Source: Chromohalobacter sp. 11-W (lineage in GTDB: Bacteria > Pseudomonadota > Gammaproteobacteria > Pseudomonadales > Halomonadaceae). Taken from it: a stretch of DNA of 64,000 nt. The notes under the pieces are model-generated. The model had not been told where the DNA came from. It saw only the letters and a list, made by a program, of their open reading frames with translations, and made no database searches. Position 1 is the first letter of the stretch, and each line of letters begins with the position of its first letter. Below are positions 25,611 through 33,561 of this stretch, piece by piece. A program made the position numbers and the translations under genes. The stretch lies in NCBI RefSeq assembly GCF_029889905.1, contig NZ_JARANZ010000003.1:296165-360164 (forward strand), given 5' to 3'.

Positions 25611-27818
25611 ATGGAAATCAAGGTCAACTTTCTCGAAAATCTGCGGCTGGCGGCCAAGTTCGACGATTTCACCGTCGAGACCGATCAGCCCATTCGCTAC
25701 AAGGGCGACGGCTCGGCGCCGAGTCCGTTCGACTACTTCCTGGCCTCGTCGGCGTTGTGTGCGGCGTATTTCGTGCGCTTGTACTGCAACGCGCGTGACA
25801 TCCCCACCGAGAACATCCGGTTGTCGCAGAACAACATCGTCGCCCCGGAGAACCGCTACAACCAGATATTCAAGATCCAGGTGGAGCTGCCGGAGGATCT
25901 TTCCGAGAAGGATCGCACCGGCATCCTGCGCGCGGCGGAGCGGTGCAGCGTCAAGCGCGTGATCCAGAACGCGCCCGAGTTCCAGATCGAGACGGTCGAG
26001 AACATCGACGAAGACGCCCAGGCGCTGTTGATGGGCACGAGCGCCAAGGACGGCGACGCAGGCGGCGAAACCTGGATCGAGGGCAAGGACCTGCCGCTGG
26101 AGCGCACTATCGCCAACATGACCCAGATCCTCGAGGACCTGGGCATGAAGATCGAGATCGCCTCGTGGCGCAACATCGTGCCCAACGTCTGGTCGCTGCA
26201 TCTGCGCGACGCGGCCTCGCCGATGTGCTTCACCAACGGCAAGGGCGCGACCAAGGAAGCGGCACTCTGCTCGGCGCTGGGCGAGTTCATCGAGCGCCTC
26301 TCCTGCAACTTCTTCTACAACGATCAGTTCTTCGGCGAGGAGATCGCCGATAGCGCCTTCGTCCATTATCCCAGCGAGCGCTGGTTCCCGCTGGAAGACG
26401 ACGACGCCCTGCCCGCCGGGCTGCTCGACGCACACTGCCGGGCGATCTTCGACCCGGACGGCGAGCTGCGCGGTTCGCACCTGATCGACACCAACTCTGG
26501 GCGCACGGATTGCGGCATCGTCGCGTTGCCGTTCAAGCGCCGCTCCGATGGCGCGACGGTGTACTTTCCCTCGAACCTGATCGAGAACCTGTACCTCAGC
26601 AACGGCATGAGCGCCGGCAACACGCTCGCCGAGGCCGAAGTGCAGTGCCTTTCCGAGATCTTCGAGCGCGCGGTGAAGAAGGAAATCATCGAGCAAGAGA
26701 TCGTCCTGCCCGACGTGCCGGAGGAGGTGCTGGCCAAGTACCCCGGCATGCAGGAAGGCATCGCTGCACTGGAGGCCCAGGGCTTCCCGGTGCTGGTCAA
26801 GGACGCCTCGCTCGGCGGCCGCTACCCGGTGATGTGCGTGACCCTGATGAACCCGCGTACCGGCGGCGTGTTCGCCTCCTTCGGCGCGCACCCGAGCTTT
26901 CAGGTGGCGCTGGAGCGCAGCCTCACCGAACTGCTCCAGGGGCGCAGCTTCGAGGGCCTGAACGACCTGCCGCAGCCGACCTTCAGCTCGCTGGCCGTCT
27001 CCGAGCCCAACAACTTCGTCGAGCACTTCATCGACTCCTCCGGGGTGATCTCCTGGCGCTTCTTCAGCGAGCGCACGGATCTCGACTTCCACGAATGGGA
27101 CTTCGCCGGCACCACCGCGGAAGAAGCCGAGCGCCTCTACGGGCTGCTCGCCGAGCAGGGCCTGGAAGCCTACGTGATGGAGCACGAGGACCTGGGCGCG
27201 CCGGTATGCCGCATCCTGGTGCCGGGGTATTCCGAGGTATACCCGGTCGAGGACCTGGTGTGGGACAACACCAACATGGCGCTGGACTTCCGCGCGGACA
27301 TCCTCAATCTGCACACACTCGAGGATGAGCGCCTGGCTAACCTGCTCGAACGTCTGGAAGAAAGCCAGCTCGACGACCACATCAAGGTCGGCACGCTGAT
27401 CGGCATCGAGTTCGACGACAACACCGTGTGGAGCGAGCTGACCATCCTCGAGCTCAAGCTGCTGATTGAGATCGCTCTGGGCGAGTACGAAGCAGCGCTG
27501 GAGCACGTCCAGATGTTCCTGCAGTTCAACGACAACACCGTGCAGCGCGGCCTGTTCCATCAAGCCATGCAGGCGGTGCTGGAGATCGCCCTGGACGACG
27601 ACCTCGACTTCAACGACTACCACCGCAACCTCACGCGGATGTTCGGCGAAGAGACCATGCGCCAGGTGATTGGCGCGGTGAACGACGAGATACGCTTCCC
27701 CGGGCTGACGCCCACCAGCATGGGGCTGGAAGGCATCGACCGCCACCAGCGCCTGATCGAAAGCTACCGGAAGCTGCACGCCGCGCGCGCCGTCGGGGCC
27801 GGCATCGCCATCTCGTAA
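25611..27818 (+). CDS. ycaO: OsmC-YcaO fusion protein
   Basis: 735 residues: an N-terminal OsmC-like domain (about 1-150, FDYFLASSALCAAYFVRLYC) fused to a full YcaO domain (about 165-590) and a helical C-terminal region. YcaO ATP-binding carboxylates lie in ALCSALGEFIERLSCNFF and AEAEVQCLSEIFERAVKKEI. Stand-alone YcaO in E. coli assists RimO in beta-methylthiolation of ribosomal protein S12; other YcaOs activate backbone amides. The fused OsmC module keeps its cysteines (LCAAYFVRLYC), so a sulfur or peroxide link is inferred. No precursor peptide gene is adjacent. The ATG at 25611 has no clear ribosome site. Confidence 0.88.
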   Translation: MEIKVNFLENLRLAAKFDDFTVETDQPIRYKGDGSAPSPFDYFLASSALCAAYFVRLYCNARDIPTENIRLSQNNIVAPENRYNQIFKIQVELPEDLSEKDRTGILRAAERCSVKRVIQNAPEFQIETVENIDEDAQALLMGTSAKDGDAGGETWIEGKDLPLERTIANMTQILEDLGMKIEIASWRNIVPNVWSLHLRDAASPMCFTNGKGATKEAALCSALGEFIERLSCNFFYNDQFFGEEIADSAFVHYPSERWFPLEDDDALPAGLLDAHCRAIFDPDGELRGSHLIDTNSGRTDCGIVALPFKRRSDGATVYFPSNLIENLYLSNGMSAGNTLAEAEVQCLSEIFERAVKKEIIEQEIVLPDVPEEVLAKYPGMQEGIAALEAQGFPVLVKDASLGGRYPVMCVTLMNPRTGGVFASFGAHPSFQVALERSLTELLQGRSFEGLNDLPQPTFSSLAVSEPNNFVEHFIDSSGVISWRFFSERTDLDFHEWDFAGTTAEEAERLYGLLAEQGLEAYVMEHEDLGAPVCRILVPGYSEVYPVEDLVWDNTNMALDFRADILNLHTLEDERLANLLERLEESQLDDHIKVGTLIGIEFDDNTVWSELTILELKLLIEIALGEYEAALEHVQMFLQFNDNTVQRGLFHQAMQAVLEIALDDDLDFNDYHRNLTRMFGEETMRQVIGAVNDEIRFPGLTPTSMGLEGIDRHQRLIESYRKLHAARAVGAGIAIS

Positions 27819-27832
27819 ACCGCCCCTCCCCA

Positions 27833-27876
27833 CCCTCTCCGTCACCGCCACTCACGGCGCGCCTTGGCGGAGAGGG
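27833..27876 (+). terminator. Hairpin after ycaO
   Basis: CCCTCTCCG (27833-27841) and CGGAGAGGG (27868-27876) form a perfect 9-bp stem with a GC-rich loop that can fold further, 15 bp after the ycaO stop. It is followed by CATTTCCCC, a poor U-tract. Confidence 0.55.
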
Positions 27877-28279
27877 CATTTCCCCTTCATGCGTTAATAC
27901 CAGCCCCGCCCCTACGACCAACCGCCGTTTTGCATCCATCACCACAGTTGAATACTCTGATTCACTAAGGCTGCTTAGACGGCCAGATTGAAGAACGACG
28001 ACCAACGCAGGGACTACCGCATGGGATGGCAAGGGCGCATCACGTCTTGCAGGGTAGGGGCGGTAGCGTGCCCGGGCCCGTGATTCGCTATTTCTCCTTC
28101 CATGCGTTGGCGCCCGTTAAAGCGCGCGAAGTCTACATAGATTGCCGAGCTTTTCTTTATTTTATTTAAAATCAATGGCTTAGGTGCGAAATGGCGGGCT
28201 AGATAAGATTGTTGAACGCGCGGGCTCGTTCAAGTGGGAAAATGAACGTGCTATTTAATACCTTTTAGCGAAGAACCAT
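27877..28279. other. 403-bp spacer at the start of the accessory strip
   Basis: No supported gene. Base composition falls from GC-rich to A/T-rich around 28150 (run of T/A near 28153-28175). CCCGTTAAAG near 28110 resembles but does not match an integron core site (GTTRRRY). This looks like the left boundary of the acquired region. Confidence 0.4.
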
Positions 28280-29080
28280 ATGGTCGAAGACGATAACAAG
28301 AAAGCCTTAGCCTTGATTAGGGGAGGGACGGAGTTAGCTGGCTCCGCCGTTTCTGGTGCGCTCGGTTTTTTTGCTGCCGGCCCAGCCGGGGCGGCAGCAG
28401 CCAGCGTTGCAGGCGCAGCAATAACTAGCGGTTCGGTGAAACTAATCGGTGATTTTGCAGATCGCCAGCTATCATCGAAAGAGCAAGAACGAGTTGGAGC
28501 AACTGCTGCCCTAGCGTTCAATAAGATCAGTAAGAAGTCGGAAAATGGTGAACATTTAAGAGAGAAGACTTTTTTTGAGCCCAGCGACGGAGCTCGCTCT
28601 GAGGCAGAGGAGCTATTGGAAGGAACCCTTCGGCAAGCGAGAGAAGAATACAAAGAGAAAAAGCTGCAATTTCTGGGTAATTTTTATTCAAATTTGGTTT
28701 TCTCCCCCGGGGTTACTAGCAATGAAGCTAATTACTACCTTCGTTTATTCGACAATCTCACGTACCGTCAGTTCTGTGCCATATGCATCGTCTTCATGCT
28801 TCCATATCAAAATATTCGCGAAACCGACTATCGGGGCTATAAGGGGCCGCTAAATGCTGAGATGGTATCGTTACTGCAGGAGATATACGACCTAAACGAT
28901 AAAGGGGTGGTGGCTTGCAAGGCGCAGGGTGATGGATACTCGGCACTACTAGGTTGGCATGATGTTGTGCCCCGATCGCTTGAGCTGACAGGGCTAGGCG
29001 AGCGACTGCAAACTTTATTTATGGCCGGCGGGAGTCTGACAACGTCAGATCTCGATTTAGTTGCAGATAAACTTCGCTAA
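28280..29080 (+). CDS. Unknown protein with glycine-zipper hydrophobic N-terminus
   Basis: 266 residues of no recognised family. Residues about 13-60 are very rich in Gly/Ala with GxxxG-like spacing (GGTELAGSAVSGALGFFAAG, then PAGAAAASVAGAAI), a pattern of membrane-inserting or pore-forming segments. A charged, coiled-coil-prone stretch follows (GTLRQAREEYKEKKLQFLG), and the C-terminal ~130 residues are globular. GC is lower than neighbours. Its stop overlaps an attC-like half site that is cut off by an IS relic, so it was probably a mobile gene cassette. A defence or toxin role is possible but unproven. The ribosome site before ATG 28280 is weak. Confidence 0.6.
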   Translation: MVEDDNKKALALIRGGTELAGSAVSGALGFFAAGPAGAAAASVAGAAITSGSVKLIGDFADRQLSSKEQERVGATAALAFNKISKKSENGEHLREKTFFEPSDGARSEAEELLEGTLRQAREEYKEKKLQFLGNFYSNLVFSPGVTSNEANYYLRLFDNLTYRQFCAICIVFMLPYQNIRETDYRGYKGPLNAEMVSLLQEIYDLNDKGVVACKAQGDGYSALLGWHDVVPRSLELTGLGERLQTLFMAGGSLTTSDLDLVADKLR

Positions 29081-29100
29081 CAAAACGCTGCAGTTGATCG
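29075..29100 (+). other. attC-like half site truncated by an IS relic
   Basis: CGCTAACAAAACGCTGCAG followed by TTGATCG resembles the 5' half (R'' and L'' boxes) of chromosomal integron attC sites, including the gene stop codon TAA inside the core. The matching 3' half GTTRRRY is absent because IS-end-like sequence begins at 29101. The first base of the core is C rather than a purine. Confidence 0.45.
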
Positions 29101-29335
29101 TGGACTTTCCCCGGTTTAGTGGATACGCATCGATAACTCCCACGGAGGAGAAAACCGATGCCCGCAATAATCACGGGGAAGAAGGCGCAACGTTACACCC
29201 CGGAATTCGAGACGAAGGTGGTTTCAGGTTCATCTAGGTGTTCAAGGGGTCTCGGAAGCATTGGATATTAACCCATTAATGCTGTCACGCATGTGAAAGG
29301 AATACCGAGCAGGAAATAACGTCCTAAAAAATAGC
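29101..29335 (+). mobile_element. Relic of an IS3-type insertion sequence
   Basis: TGGACTTTCCCCGGTTTAGT at 29101-29120 resembles an IS3-family end. GGAGGAG then leads into ATG 29158 and MPAIITGKKAQRYTPEFETK, the beginning of an IS3/IS911-type OrfA. After an internal deletion, homology resumes out of frame as GVSEALDINPLMLSRM and KEYRAG, the helix-turn-helix part. No OrfB, and no right end is seen. The element is dead and short (about 235 bp). Confidence 0.7.
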
Positions 29336-29349
29336 GAGGTAGAGTAGCA

Positions 29350-29811
29350 ATGAAGGAGTATCGCTTCCGCGAAGCGCGATCAGATGATCTTGCATCACTA
29401 GTCGAAATGCTTGCTGATGATGAACTTGGGCAAACCCGTGAGTCGCCGGGGGCGCCGTTGAAAGTCGGCTATATCAGAGCATTCGAAGCTATCCAAAATG
29501 ATCCAAATAACGAGCTTGTGGTTTGTGAATCGGATGGCCAATTGCTTGGTATGCTCCAAATGACGTTTATCCCTTACCTGACTTATATCGGAAGCTGGCG
29601 AGCGTTGATTGAGGGCGTTCGTGTTGCGTCGTCTAAGCGAGGAGAAGGGATTGGTGCCAAGCTTTTCGAGTGGGCAATACAGCGAGCTAAGGAAAAAGGC
29701 TGCCTGATCGTCCAATTAACCAGTGATAAGAAAAGGCCAAATGCAATTCGTTTTTATGAGAAGCTTGGTTTTAAAGCGTCGCATGAAGGGATGAAGCTCT
29801 GGTTGAACTAA
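29350..29811 (+). CDS. GNAT family N-acetyltransferase
   Basis: 153 residues with a standard GNAT fold: N-terminal REARSDDLASLVEML, acetyl-CoA loop SSKRGEGIGAKLFEWAI and C-terminal KRPNAIRFYEKLGFKASHEG. Such small acetyltransferases act on antibiotics, amines or proteins; the substrate cannot be inferred. It is followed within 6 bp by an attC-like site and has its own GAGGT ribosome site, both typical of integron gene cassettes. Codon use is more A/T-rich than in the core genes. Confidence 0.85.
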   Translation: MKEYRFREARSDDLASLVEMLADDELGQTRESPGAPLKVGYIRAFEAIQNDPNNELVVCESDGQLLGMLQMTFIPYLTYIGSWRALIEGVRVASSKRGEGIGAKLFEWAIQRAKEKGCLIVQLTSDKKRPNAIRFYEKLGFKASHEGMKLWLN

Positions 29812-29816
29812 AGAGC

Positions 29817-29891
29817 GTTTAACAGTTCATTAAAAGCAATCGCTAAAAGAGCTGCCGCGCTTCAGCAGAAAGCTTGGCTACGGCGTTAGGC
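29817..29891 (+). other. Integron attC-like recombination site
   Basis: A 75-bp site delimited by GTTTAAC (29817-29823, RYYYAAC) and GTTAGGC (29885-29891, GTTRRRY). The inner arms CATTAAAAGC and CTTGGCTACGGC are partly complementary, with a small GCTG/CAGC stem in the centre, as needed for the folded bottom-strand recombination substrate. It lies directly after the GNAT gene, the normal cassette position. Confidence 0.6.
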
Positions 29892-29920
29892 GAGTTATTT
29901 ATCTAGGGGGGGAGCCAACG

Positions 29921-30400
29921 ATGCCACAAAAAGGTGAGCACAACTATTCCACTACCGTCGTCTGGACCGGTAATTCTGGCGAAGGTACAAAGCACTATCG
30001 CGCCTTTTCGCGCGATCATGAAATAACCTGCGGTGACAAACCCGCAATAGCCGGGTCGGCGGATCCAGCATTTCTTGGCGACTCATCCCGCTATAATCCG
30101 GAGGAGCTGTTGCTGAGCTCGCTCTCTGCATGCCACATGCTCTGGTATCTACATCTGTGCGCTGATGCCGGCATCAAGGTGTCGAGTTACGAGGACAACG
30201 CCGAAGGCCGAATGATTGAGACCAAAAGTGGCGGCGGTCATTTTGATAAAGTGATACTCAAGCCCATCGTCAACATCGGCGAAAACGACGATAGCGAGCT
30301 AGCGAAATCTCTTCATGAGAAAGCGCATTCGCTATGCTTCATTGCGAATTCGGTGAATTTTGAGGTCGCGTGTGAAGCCGAAATTCGCTACGGCCAATGA
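29921..30400 (+). CDS. OsmC family peroxide-reductase-like protein
   Basis: 159 residues of the OsmC/Ohr family, thiol-dependent enzymes that reduce organic hydroperoxides. The conserved cysteines are at about 71 (LSACHMLW) and 139 (HSLCFIANS), with the usual YNPEELLLSSLS helix start. GGGGGGGAG precedes the ATG. It lies between two attC-like sites and is a plausible integron cassette. Ohr and OsmC cannot be separated with certainty; the YxPEEL and HMLWYLHLC wording fits the OsmC-like (YhfA/redox) branch. Confidence 0.85.
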   Translation: MPQKGEHNYSTTVVWTGNSGEGTKHYRAFSRDHEITCGDKPAIAGSADPAFLGDSSRYNPEELLLSSLSACHMLWYLHLCADAGIKVSSYEDNAEGRMIETKSGGGHFDKVILKPIVNIGENDDSELAKSLHEKAHSLCFIANSVNFEVACEAEIRYGQ

Positions 30401-30402
30401 AG

Positions 30403-30434
30403 GCCTGACAGTGCGCTACGCGCGGGCGTTAGCT
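30403..30434 (+). other. Short, degenerate attC-like site
   Basis: GCCTGAC (30403-30409, one mismatch to RYYYAAC) and GTTAGCT (30428-30434, GTTRRRY) flank GTGCGC-TAC-GCGCGG, a tight hairpin. At 32 bp it is shorter than functional attC sites known to me, so it may be deleted or only resembling. Its position right after the OsmC stop supports the cassette reading. Confidence 0.4.
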
Positions 30435-30480
30435 GCGCTTTGGCCTTGAACCGACAGGCGCTCACTGAAAGGAATCACTG

Positions 30481-31131
30481 ATGATCGTTCCTTTATTCCT
30501 TGATACAAATGATTGTCGGCATTTTTCACAGGATGCTCGTCGTGCCGTTGAAGAGGTATGTGCCGATGCTGAATCGGAGATTCGTTCTTTCCTCGATGAT
30601 TTAAATGAGAATATTGAGTTGGCGTGTCAGACGGGGCCTTTCGTTATCCCGGAAACGGGTGAGATGGGCATGGCAATCTCGCCAGGCCGCGTGGGATGGA
30701 CCGTTGATGCGAGGCTGCCGGGCGGTGTGGCCGCTGTTGCTCGCGCCCAGCTGCGTTTCACGTTGTTTCACGAGCTCCATCATTTGGTAAGAGGATGGGT
30801 CATGTATGGTGGGGTGGCGCGTACCTCCTTTATGGAGGGAGTCGTCAGCGAGGGCCTTGCGACCGTATTTGAGCGAGATTTTGCAGGCCGTGAGACGCCT
30901 TGGGGGCAATATCCTGACGATATCGCGCAATGGGTTGCTGAGTTGCTAGCGCTTCCGGTTTCGGCGTCTTACGATAATTGGATGTTCCAGCACCCGGATG
31001 GGCGGCGTTGGATTGGTTATCGTGCAGGAACCTACATTGTAGACCAAGCTATCCTAGCGTCTGGGTTATCGGCTGCCGACTTGGTTCGTGTTCCAAGCGA
31101 CGAAATACTACGGATGGCTGGTACCCGCTAG
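30481..31131 (+). CDS. DUF2268-like putative zinc metalloprotease
   Basis: 216 residues. The zinc-protease motif HELHH is at residues 97-101, with a downstream Glu in FMEGVVSEGLATVFE (about 118-132) as probable third ligand. This is the arrangement of the DUF2268 (YjaZ-type) family of predicted Zn-dependent proteases. No signal peptide is visible, so a cytoplasmic location is expected. AAGGA precedes the ATG. It sits between attC-like sites and all neighbours run in the same direction. Substrate unknown. Confidence 0.75.
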   Translation: MIVPLFLDTNDCRHFSQDARRAVEEVCADAESEIRSFLDDLNENIELACQTGPFVIPETGEMGMAISPGRVGWTVDARLPGGVAAVARAQLRFTLFHELHHLVRGWVMYGGVARTSFMEGVVSEGLATVFERDFAGRETPWGQYPDDIAQWVAELLALPVSASYDNWMFQHPDGRRWIGYRAGTYIVDQAILASGLSAADLVRVPSDEILRMAGTR

Positions 31132-31146
31132 CATCGATACGAGAGA

Positions 31147-31170
31147 ACCCAACAACGTCATGCACGTGAT
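31147..31170 (+). other. attC-like 5' half site
   Basis: ACCCAAC (31147-31153) is a perfect RYYYAAC core, followed by AACGTCATGCACG, the usual L'' layout, 15 bp after the metalloprotease stop. No GTTRRRY partner follows before the next gene, so the site is truncated. Confidence 0.4.
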
Positions 31171-31179
31171 AATTGCGTG

Positions 31180-31605
31180 ATGGCTGATATCGATATGAAC
31201 GACGAATCACAAATCAAGGATTGGCTGGCGAGCGATCCCACACGTATGGAGGCGCTTGTCATCGCTTCTGAGCAGAATTTGCCGGATTGGTGCATCGCTG
31301 CGGGGTTCGTTAGAAACTTGGCTTGGGATAATCTGCACAGGCTTTCATCGGCCACCAGTATGAACGATGTTGATTTGATTTACTTCGATCCACACGATTG
31401 TAGCGAATCTCGCGACCGAGAAATTGAGGATAATCTAAAAATTATCTCTGGGCTTCCATGGTCAGTGAAAAATCAGGCAAGAATGCACGAGCGGAATTCG
31501 GACAGCCCGTACATTTCAACTGAAGATGCTATGAGTTTCTGGGTAGAAGTGGAAACTGCCGTGGGGGTCAGGTTGGATGAGAGAGGCGACGGCAGCGTTC
31601 TGTGA
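31180..31605 (+). CDS. DUF925-type nucleotidyltransferase-like protein, C-terminally truncated
   Basis: 141 residues matching the DUF925 (nucleotidyltransferase-like) family: CIAAGFVRNLAWD and MNDVDLIYFDPHD give the G-[ST]-x-D-like acid region. The family member normally runs to about 185 residues and ends beyond TAVGVRLD; here the frame diverges after VRLDERGD and stops, so roughly 40 residues are missing. The loss coincides with the upstream junction of the LysE-type gene. Function of this family is unknown; activity of the shortened form is doubtful. Confidence 0.65.
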   Translation: MADIDMNDESQIKDWLASDPTRMEALVIASEQNLPDWCIAAGFVRNLAWDNLHRLSSATSMNDVDLIYFDPHDCSESRDREIEDNLKIISGLPWSVKNQARMHERNSDSPYISTEDAMSFWVEVETAVGVRLDERGDGSVL

Positions 31606-31643
31606 CGCAAGTCGTTGACGTAGAAAATAAAGGTAATTTCGAT

Positions 31644-32279
31644 ATGTTTGACTACACGTTGGTACATTGGCTGGCGTTTTTGTCAGCGGCGGTGCTTCTG
31701 AATCTTTCTCCGGGGCCGGATATCGCGTTCATGCTAGGCCAGACACTACGCAGCGGGCGTCGATATGGGTTCGCTGCGATGTTCGGCGTATGGTCCGGGG
31801 CGGCGTTGCATGTAGTGATGGCGGCGGCGGGCCTGTCGGCCATTCTGGCTACCTCGGCGGTGGCGTTCTCGGTGGTCAAGTGGGTCGGGGCTGCCTATTT
31901 GATATGGCTCGGCGTCAAGATGCTGCTGTCGAAGGGAGATTCTTTTATCTCCAGTGACGGAGGCCGAGACGTAAAGGTGACATCGGTCTATTGGCAGGGT
32001 GTGCTGGTGTCCGCGCTGAACCCCAAAGTGGCTATCTTCTTCCTCGCATTCTTGCCGCAATTCGTCGTGGCAGGTGCCGGGCCGGTGGGTGCCCAGCTGT
32101 TCTTGCATGGCAGCTTGATTATCGTGGTGGCGGCTTTTATCGAGCCCCCTTTGGTGATGATGGGAGCAAAGCTGGGTGCTTTCTTGAAGGCAAGTCCGCG
32201 AGTGGGCATGTGGATGGATCGCGGCCTTGGTGCCATGTTCGTTGCCCTGGGGGCGCGTCTAGCCGCCAGCACCAGGTGA
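31644..32279 (+). CDS. LysE/RhtB family amino-acid exporter
   Basis: 211 residues, six predicted membrane helices. The family signature LLNLSPGPDIAFMLGQT lies in helix 1, and SALNPKVAIFFLAFLPQF in the middle. LysE/RhtB proteins export amino acids such as lysine, threonine or homoserine lactone. The start at 31644 has AAAGG upstream; the earlier in-frame codons overlap the DUF925 gene and lack homology. GC rises again here, suggesting that the accessory strip ends at about 31600. Confidence 0.85.
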   Translation: MFDYTLVHWLAFLSAAVLLNLSPGPDIAFMLGQTLRSGRRYGFAAMFGVWSGAALHVVMAAAGLSAILATSAVAFSVVKWVGAAYLIWLGVKMLLSKGDSFISSDGGRDVKVTSVYWQGVLVSALNPKVAIFFLAFLPQFVVAGAGPVGAQLFLHGSLIIVVAAFIEPPLVMMGAKLGAFLKASPRVGMWMDRGLGAMFVALGARLAASTR

Positions 32280-32460
32280 GATCAGGATGTCAGTAGCCCT
32301 CCTGCTTGCTGCATTAATACCCATGTATCGGATGCCAAAACCCTCGCTTCGCAATGGTGCTGGTTTCAATACAGACGGCGCTATCTCTACGAATCCTTAA
32401 GCTATCCCCCTTAGGGCTGAAAGGGCCACGATGGAGGTGGGTGCGCTTGGGTTGGGGGTG

Positions 32461-33561
32461 TTAGTTCTGTGTGTCGTGCCGGTTCAGCCAGCGCTCAAAC
32501 AATCGCCAGCGCAGGTCAAATGTCTGGGTGTACCACTGCTGATCACGGTGTATGGCTTTTTCCAGATGCGCGGGCAGGGTGGGCAAATAGGGGCGCATGG
32601 GGGTGGAAGTCTCTTTGTGTAACCCCACCCGCTCGCGCGCTGAATGACGCGAGGGACTGTAGCTGATCAGACTGGCTTGATGGGCCATGGGCTCGGCGCG
32701 TGTGGCGTAGCGGATGAATCGCTCAGCAAGCTGGGGTTGATCCGCCTGGGCGGGAATGGCCCAACTGTTGTAGTCCAGTAGTTGGCCATCCCAGATAATG
32801 GTAATAGGCGCTCCGTCGTTGACCTGGGCATCAAAAAAGCGTCCGTTGTAGCCAGAGGCCATGGCGACTTTGCCTTCGGCCAGCAGCCGGGCCGGCTCGT
32901 TGCCGCCGGTCCACCAGGTGAGTTGCCCGCGCAGTTTATCCAATTGGTTGAAGGCCAGATCAAAGCCGCGCTCGGTACTTAGAAGATCATAGAGCTGACT
33001 GCGGGGCACGCCTTGGCTCATCAGCGCCCATTCAAACAGCCCCACTGGCGCGCGCCGCAGAGCGCGCCGACCGGGGAAGTGCTGGGTATCAAAAAAGTCC
33101 TCGACGCGACGTGGTTTTACGCCGGGGAAGGCCCTGTCGTCATAGGCGATCACGGTAGAGAATACCAGTTGCGTCACCGCGCAGCGGCCAATGGCGCCTT
33201 TTATAAAATCCTCGCTCGCGGGAGTGCCGTCGGGTGCGGAGGCAAGGATGCTCGGGTCCAGTTCGCACAACAGGCCCTGTTCGCAGGCGGTGTCGGCGTT
33301 GGCCTTTATCATGTCGATCACATCCCAGGAGTGATCGCCCTTGGCGTAGGCTTCTTTTAGGGCGTCCAGCCCGCCGTTAAAACGTACGGTTTCTACCTCG
33401 ATGCCGGTTTTTTCGGTAAAGGGCTCGAAGTAGGCTTCGTGCTGGCTACGTTCGTAGGCGCCGCCCCAAGTGACCACCGTGAGCGTGGGATGGTCCGTAT
33501 CCGCCAGCGCCGGTAGCGTCAGCGTGATGGTGAGTAGCAATATGAGATTAAGCGGTCGCAT
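32461..33561 (-). CDS. Periplasmic substrate-binding protein of an ABC transporter (PotD-like), orphan
   Basis: 366 residues: a signal peptide (MRPLNLILLLTITLTLPALA) and a class II binding-protein fold starting LTVVTWGGAYERSQHEAYFE, the wording of the spermidine/putrescine (PotD/PotF) group. The start at 33561 follows GGGAGG. It overlaps the CLC gene by 14 bp and is co-directional, but no permease or ATPase gene is adjacent, so its membrane partner is elsewhere or it has another role. The pairing with a chloride transporter is unusual. Confidence 0.78.
   Translation of the reverse strand: MRPLNLILLLTITLTLPALADTDHPTLTVVTWGGAYERSQHEAYFEPFTEKTGIEVETVRFNGGLDALKEAYAKGDHSWDVIDMIKANADTACEQGLLCELDPSILASAPDGTPASEDFIKGAIGRCAVTQLVFSTVIAYDDRAFPGVKPRRVEDFFDTQHFPGRRALRRAPVGLFEWALMSQGVPRSQLYDLLSTERGFDLAFNQLDKLRGQLTWWTGGNEPARLLAEGKVAMASGYNGRFFDAQVNDGAPITIIWDGQLLDYNSWAIPAQADQPQLAERFIRYATRAEPMAHQASLISYSPSRHSARERVGLHKETSTPMRPYLPTLPAHLEKAIHRDQQWYTQTFDLRWRLFERWLNRHDTQN

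Noticed and set aside
25404..27851. An 815-codon open frame on the minus strand
   Set aside because: It lies fully antisense to the OsmC-YcaO gene, has no recognisable domains, and results from GC-rich third-position bias.
28110..28120. GTTAAAG near 28115 as an attI or attC core
   Set aside because: It fails the final pyrimidine of GTTRRRY and has no complementary arm.
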